Assembly (NCBI RefSeq): GCF_001684955.1
Contig: NZ_MAYF01000112.1
Coordinates: forward strand, 40,414-104,413
Length of the DNA stretch: 64,000 nucleotides
Direction of reading: 5' to 3'
Origin: Chryseobacterium contaminans
Lineage (GTDB): Bacteria > Bacteroidota > Bacteroidia > Flavobacteriales > Weeksellaceae
Below, one piece after another: positions 62,117 through 64,000 of this stretch (position 1 is the stretch's first letter; the number at the start of each line of letters is the position of its first letter). The position numbers and the translations under genes were made by a program. A model generated the notes under the pieces. It was not told the origin of the DNA and did not search any database. It saw only the letters and a program-made list of their open reading frames with translations.

Positions 62117-62539
62117 TTATCTTCTCGCGTCACTTGCGGACAAGCCATTCATTTTTAAGCCATACTTCCAACTTACATATGCAAATACCTGGTAAAGCTT
62201 GTATTCAAACTTTATCCCATAGTTTTCTCTGGGATCATAGTCTATTCCGGACTCTATAATATTCCTGTATTTTCCGGAACTATAATAGCTGTTCCATTCA
62301 TTGACAAGAAATGTATTCTTTGCTTTAAGAAAAGATTCTGAATATTGACTGATGGGTTTGGCTATGGCATTGAGAAAATAATCAAATTCAGTGTCAATAA
62401 CCGTTAGGTCCCATTCTCCATCATCATTTTTAGATGGTTTCATTTCATTCTGCTCTTTATCCTTTTTAGAAGGGGTCTGTTGGGAAAGACAGCTGAAAGG
62501 AATGAGGGCAATAAATAATATTAGGATAAATTTTTTCAT
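62117..62539 (-). CDS. DUF6146 family lipoprotein
   Basis: 140 residues from the ATG at 62539; the frame is open to 62668, overlapping the upstream gene, but that part is unlikely to be translated. The lipoprotein signal is MKKFILILFIALIPFSC. The mature part has LTVIDTEFDYFLNAIAKPISQYSESFLKAKNTFLVNEWNSYY and GIDYDPRENYGIKFEYKLYQVFAYVSWKYGLKM, which fits DUF6146. The function is unknown. It follows the endonuclease/phosphatase gene, separated by a terminator, as in relatives I recall. Confidence 0.78.
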   Translation of the reverse strand: MKKFILILFIALIPFSCLSQQTPSKKDKEQNEMKPSKNDDGEWDLTVIDTEFDYFLNAIAKPISQYSESFLKAKNTFLVNEWNSYYSSGKYRNIIESGIDYDPRENYGIKFEYKLYQVFAYVSWKYGLKMNGLSASDARR

Positions 62540-62561
62540 GACTCTGTTATTTATCAAAAAA

Positions 62562-62579
62562 GCACTCCAATAAGAGTGC
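62562..62579 (-). terminator. Terminator between the EEP protein and DUF6146
   Basis: GCACTC and GAGTGC pair on the minus strand around a 6-base loop and are followed by six T residues. Confidence 0.8.
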
Positions 62580-62588
62580 CTTTCTGTA

Positions 62589-63788
62589 TTATTTTTTAAT
62601 ATATTCTTTCTGAATGACGGAAACCGCAGGGAAGTGGTCACTATATCCGCCAGTGAATCGGTCACCATCCCAGGAACGTAAAGGATATCCTTTCCATTGT
62701 CCTTCTTTGTTTACCAGGTAAGCTGGAGCATAAATTTCAGCTTTAAAAATGGTATAAGTAGGAGTAATTTTTTCAGGAGAATAAAGGTTTCTTGAAACAA
62801 TAATCTGGTCAAACAAGTTAGGGGCATCTCTGTAAGCAAGAGAAGCAACCCCTGCCTTATATAATTTATACATTAAGTTATAATAAGGAGTTTTGTCTGA
62901 TAATTCGTTTGGATCACCCACGGCAGCCAGGTGCTTTTTCAAACTTGGGCTTACCGGATCATCATTATAGTCTCCCATGGAGAATAATTTAATACCAGGG
63001 TTTTCAGCAGTTACCTTATCCATTTCTTCTTTCAATACAGTGGCTGCGGTATTTCTTTTAGCAAGGGAAATTGCTTCTCCACCTCTTCTGGACGGCCAGT
63101 GGTTCATAAAGAGTCCTACCTTTTCTCCATCCAATAATCCGATAGCTACTACAATATCTCTGGTGTATTCTCTTTTTCCATTCTCATCATAGATTTTAAT
63201 TTCTTTTTTATAAGAATCTAAAACAGAGAATCTTCCTTTCTGATAAATAATAGCTACATCAATTCCTCTTGCATCATAAGAGTTAAAGTGTACAATTCCG
63301 TAATTGCTTTTTGCTAAAGCCGGCTGTTTGATAAGGTCTTCAATTACCTGTCTGTTTTCCACCTCAATCAATCCACAGATTGCAGGATTGTCATTGGTAT
63401 ATTGTCTTCCTAATTCGGAAATAACCTTAGCTTCATTAGCCAGTTTTTGGTTATAATATTTTGTTCCCCATCTTTTTGGGCTGTTGGCTGTGAAATCTTC
63501 AGATAAGAATTGTTTTCTGATCACTTTCTTACCAATTAATAGATCATCACTCCATTCCCCTTTATAGTCTTCTGTTGTTTCAAGATATTTTAGAGAATCT
63601 ACGGGAACACTTCTGTGGAATTTAGGGTTGGAACGCGGTAAGGTTCCATCAATATAATCTGCAGAAGGAATAGTGTCCCAAAGGTTTTCAACATTCAGGA
63701 ATGCGACAGCAGCTCTCTTTACCTGCCTCTGTTGTGAGAAAGCAGAACCAAAGCAAAATAGGGCGGCGATGATTAAATATTTTTTCAT
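62589..63788 (-). CDS. Secreted endonuclease/exonuclease/phosphatase family protein
   Basis: 399 residues with signal peptide MKKYLIIAALFCFGSAFSQ. The EEP fold is seen in AFLNVENLWDTIP, ICGLIEVENR (catalytic Glu), HFNSYDARGIDVAIIYQKGRF, LFMNHWPSRRGGEA, KLFSMGDYNDDPVSPSLKKHL (Asp and Asn ligands), and the terminal GGYSDHFPAVSVIQ with the catalytic Asp-His. It is an exported magnesium-dependent nuclease or phosphodiesterase; the substrate is unknown. There is no T9SS tail. About 212 bases of AT-rich DNA upstream to the window end contain no gene I can support. Confidence 0.9.
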   Translation of the reverse strand: MKKYLIIAALFCFGSAFSQQRQVKRAAVAFLNVENLWDTIPSADYIDGTLPRSNPKFHRSVPVDSLKYLETTEDYKGEWSDDLLIGKKVIRKQFLSEDFTANSPKRWGTKYYNQKLANEAKVISELGRQYTNDNPAICGLIEVENRQVIEDLIKQPALAKSNYGIVHFNSYDARGIDVAIIYQKGRFSVLDSYKKEIKIYDENGKREYTRDIVVAIGLLDGEKVGLFMNHWPSRRGGEAISLAKRNTAATVLKEEMDKVTAENPGIKLFSMGDYNDDPVSPSLKKHLAAVGDPNELSDKTPYYNLMYKLYKAGVASLAYRDAPNLFDQIIVSRNLYSPEKITPTYTIFKAEIYAPAYLVNKEGQWKGYPLRSWDGDRFTGGYSDHFPAVSVIQKEYIKK

Positions 63789-64000
63789 ATTCTTAGTATA
63801 TTCAAAAATTAAGGGGGTAAAATTACTAATTTTATATAAGAATAAAGAGTAAAATAATCTGAGGTTAATTTAATAAAAGATTAAGGTTGAGATAGAAAGT
63901 ATGAAATAAATGCATTATCATTCGATATTTTGATATTGTGAATTGCCGTTTATTATTTATATAATGATAAAAAATATGCGGTTTGTTTGGGATTAAAAAT

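Overview
The window looks like chromosomal DNA from a Flavobacteriia member, most likely Chryseobacterium or a close relative. This is judged by eye: AT-rich DNA, several -7 boxes of the flavobacterial form TAnnTTTG, very weak Shine-Dalgarno signals, SusC/SusD proteins, type IX secretion (T9SS) C-terminal sorting tails, a single-chain glycyl-tRNA synthetase, a long inserted Rho, and lineage-specific DUF4271, DUF4293, DUF4296 and DUF6146 genes. I saw no rRNA, tRNA, CRISPR array, prophage, integrase or insertion sequence.

Layout. 1-12 kb holds ordinary genes: glyS (cut by the left edge), truC, pyrD, a lipoprotein, a DUF445 protein, msrB, an L,D-transpeptidase-like protein, fabF, a thiolase with its TetR regulator and a palindromic operator, osmC, and an AraC regulator. 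12.5-29.7 kb is the clearest accessory block, a polysaccharide utilisation locus for high-mannose N-glycans. It encodes SusC, SusD, an inner-membrane MFS carrier, GH130, GH92, GH125, a surface Endo H-type GH18 with a T9SS tail, a ROK sugar kinase, a second GH92, and a cupin phosphomannose isomerase. 30-36 kb holds a metal-looking cassette (a TonB receptor with two fused HMA-like domains, a Cys-rich exported protein, a His/Cys-repeat lipoprotein) next to a two-component system. 37-39.6 kb is a tandem trio of paralogous secreted proteins. 40-60 kb is core: ptrB, hemD-DUF4271, a glycosyltransferase-DUF4296-tgt-LptF/G run, birA, rsfS-ftsH-LUD-cdsA-psd, an ABC exporter, an M28 peptidase, rho and sod. 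60-64 kb carries a T9SS von Willebrand A protein preceded by an unannotated 38-residue Cys-containing ORF, then DUF6146 and a secreted endonuclease/phosphatase.

How the locus should work (inference from families). The surface Endo H-like enzyme releases Man(n)GlcNAc from glycoproteins and SusCD imports it. GH92 and GH125 strip alpha-mannoses in the periplasm. MFS carries the remaining Man-beta-1,4-GlcNAc across the inner membrane, and GH130, which has no signal peptide, phosphorolyses it to Man-1-P and GlcNAc. The ROK kinase and cupin isomerase pass mannose to fructose-6-P. The second GH92 has Gln where the first has the general-acid Glu, so its substrate is probably different.

The observations I rate most worth following are the Glu-to-Gln GH92, the HMA-TonB receptor cassette, the small Cys ORF upstream of the vWA gene, the orphan T9SS-tail remnant, and 7-nt-periodic repeat arrays in intergenic DNA.
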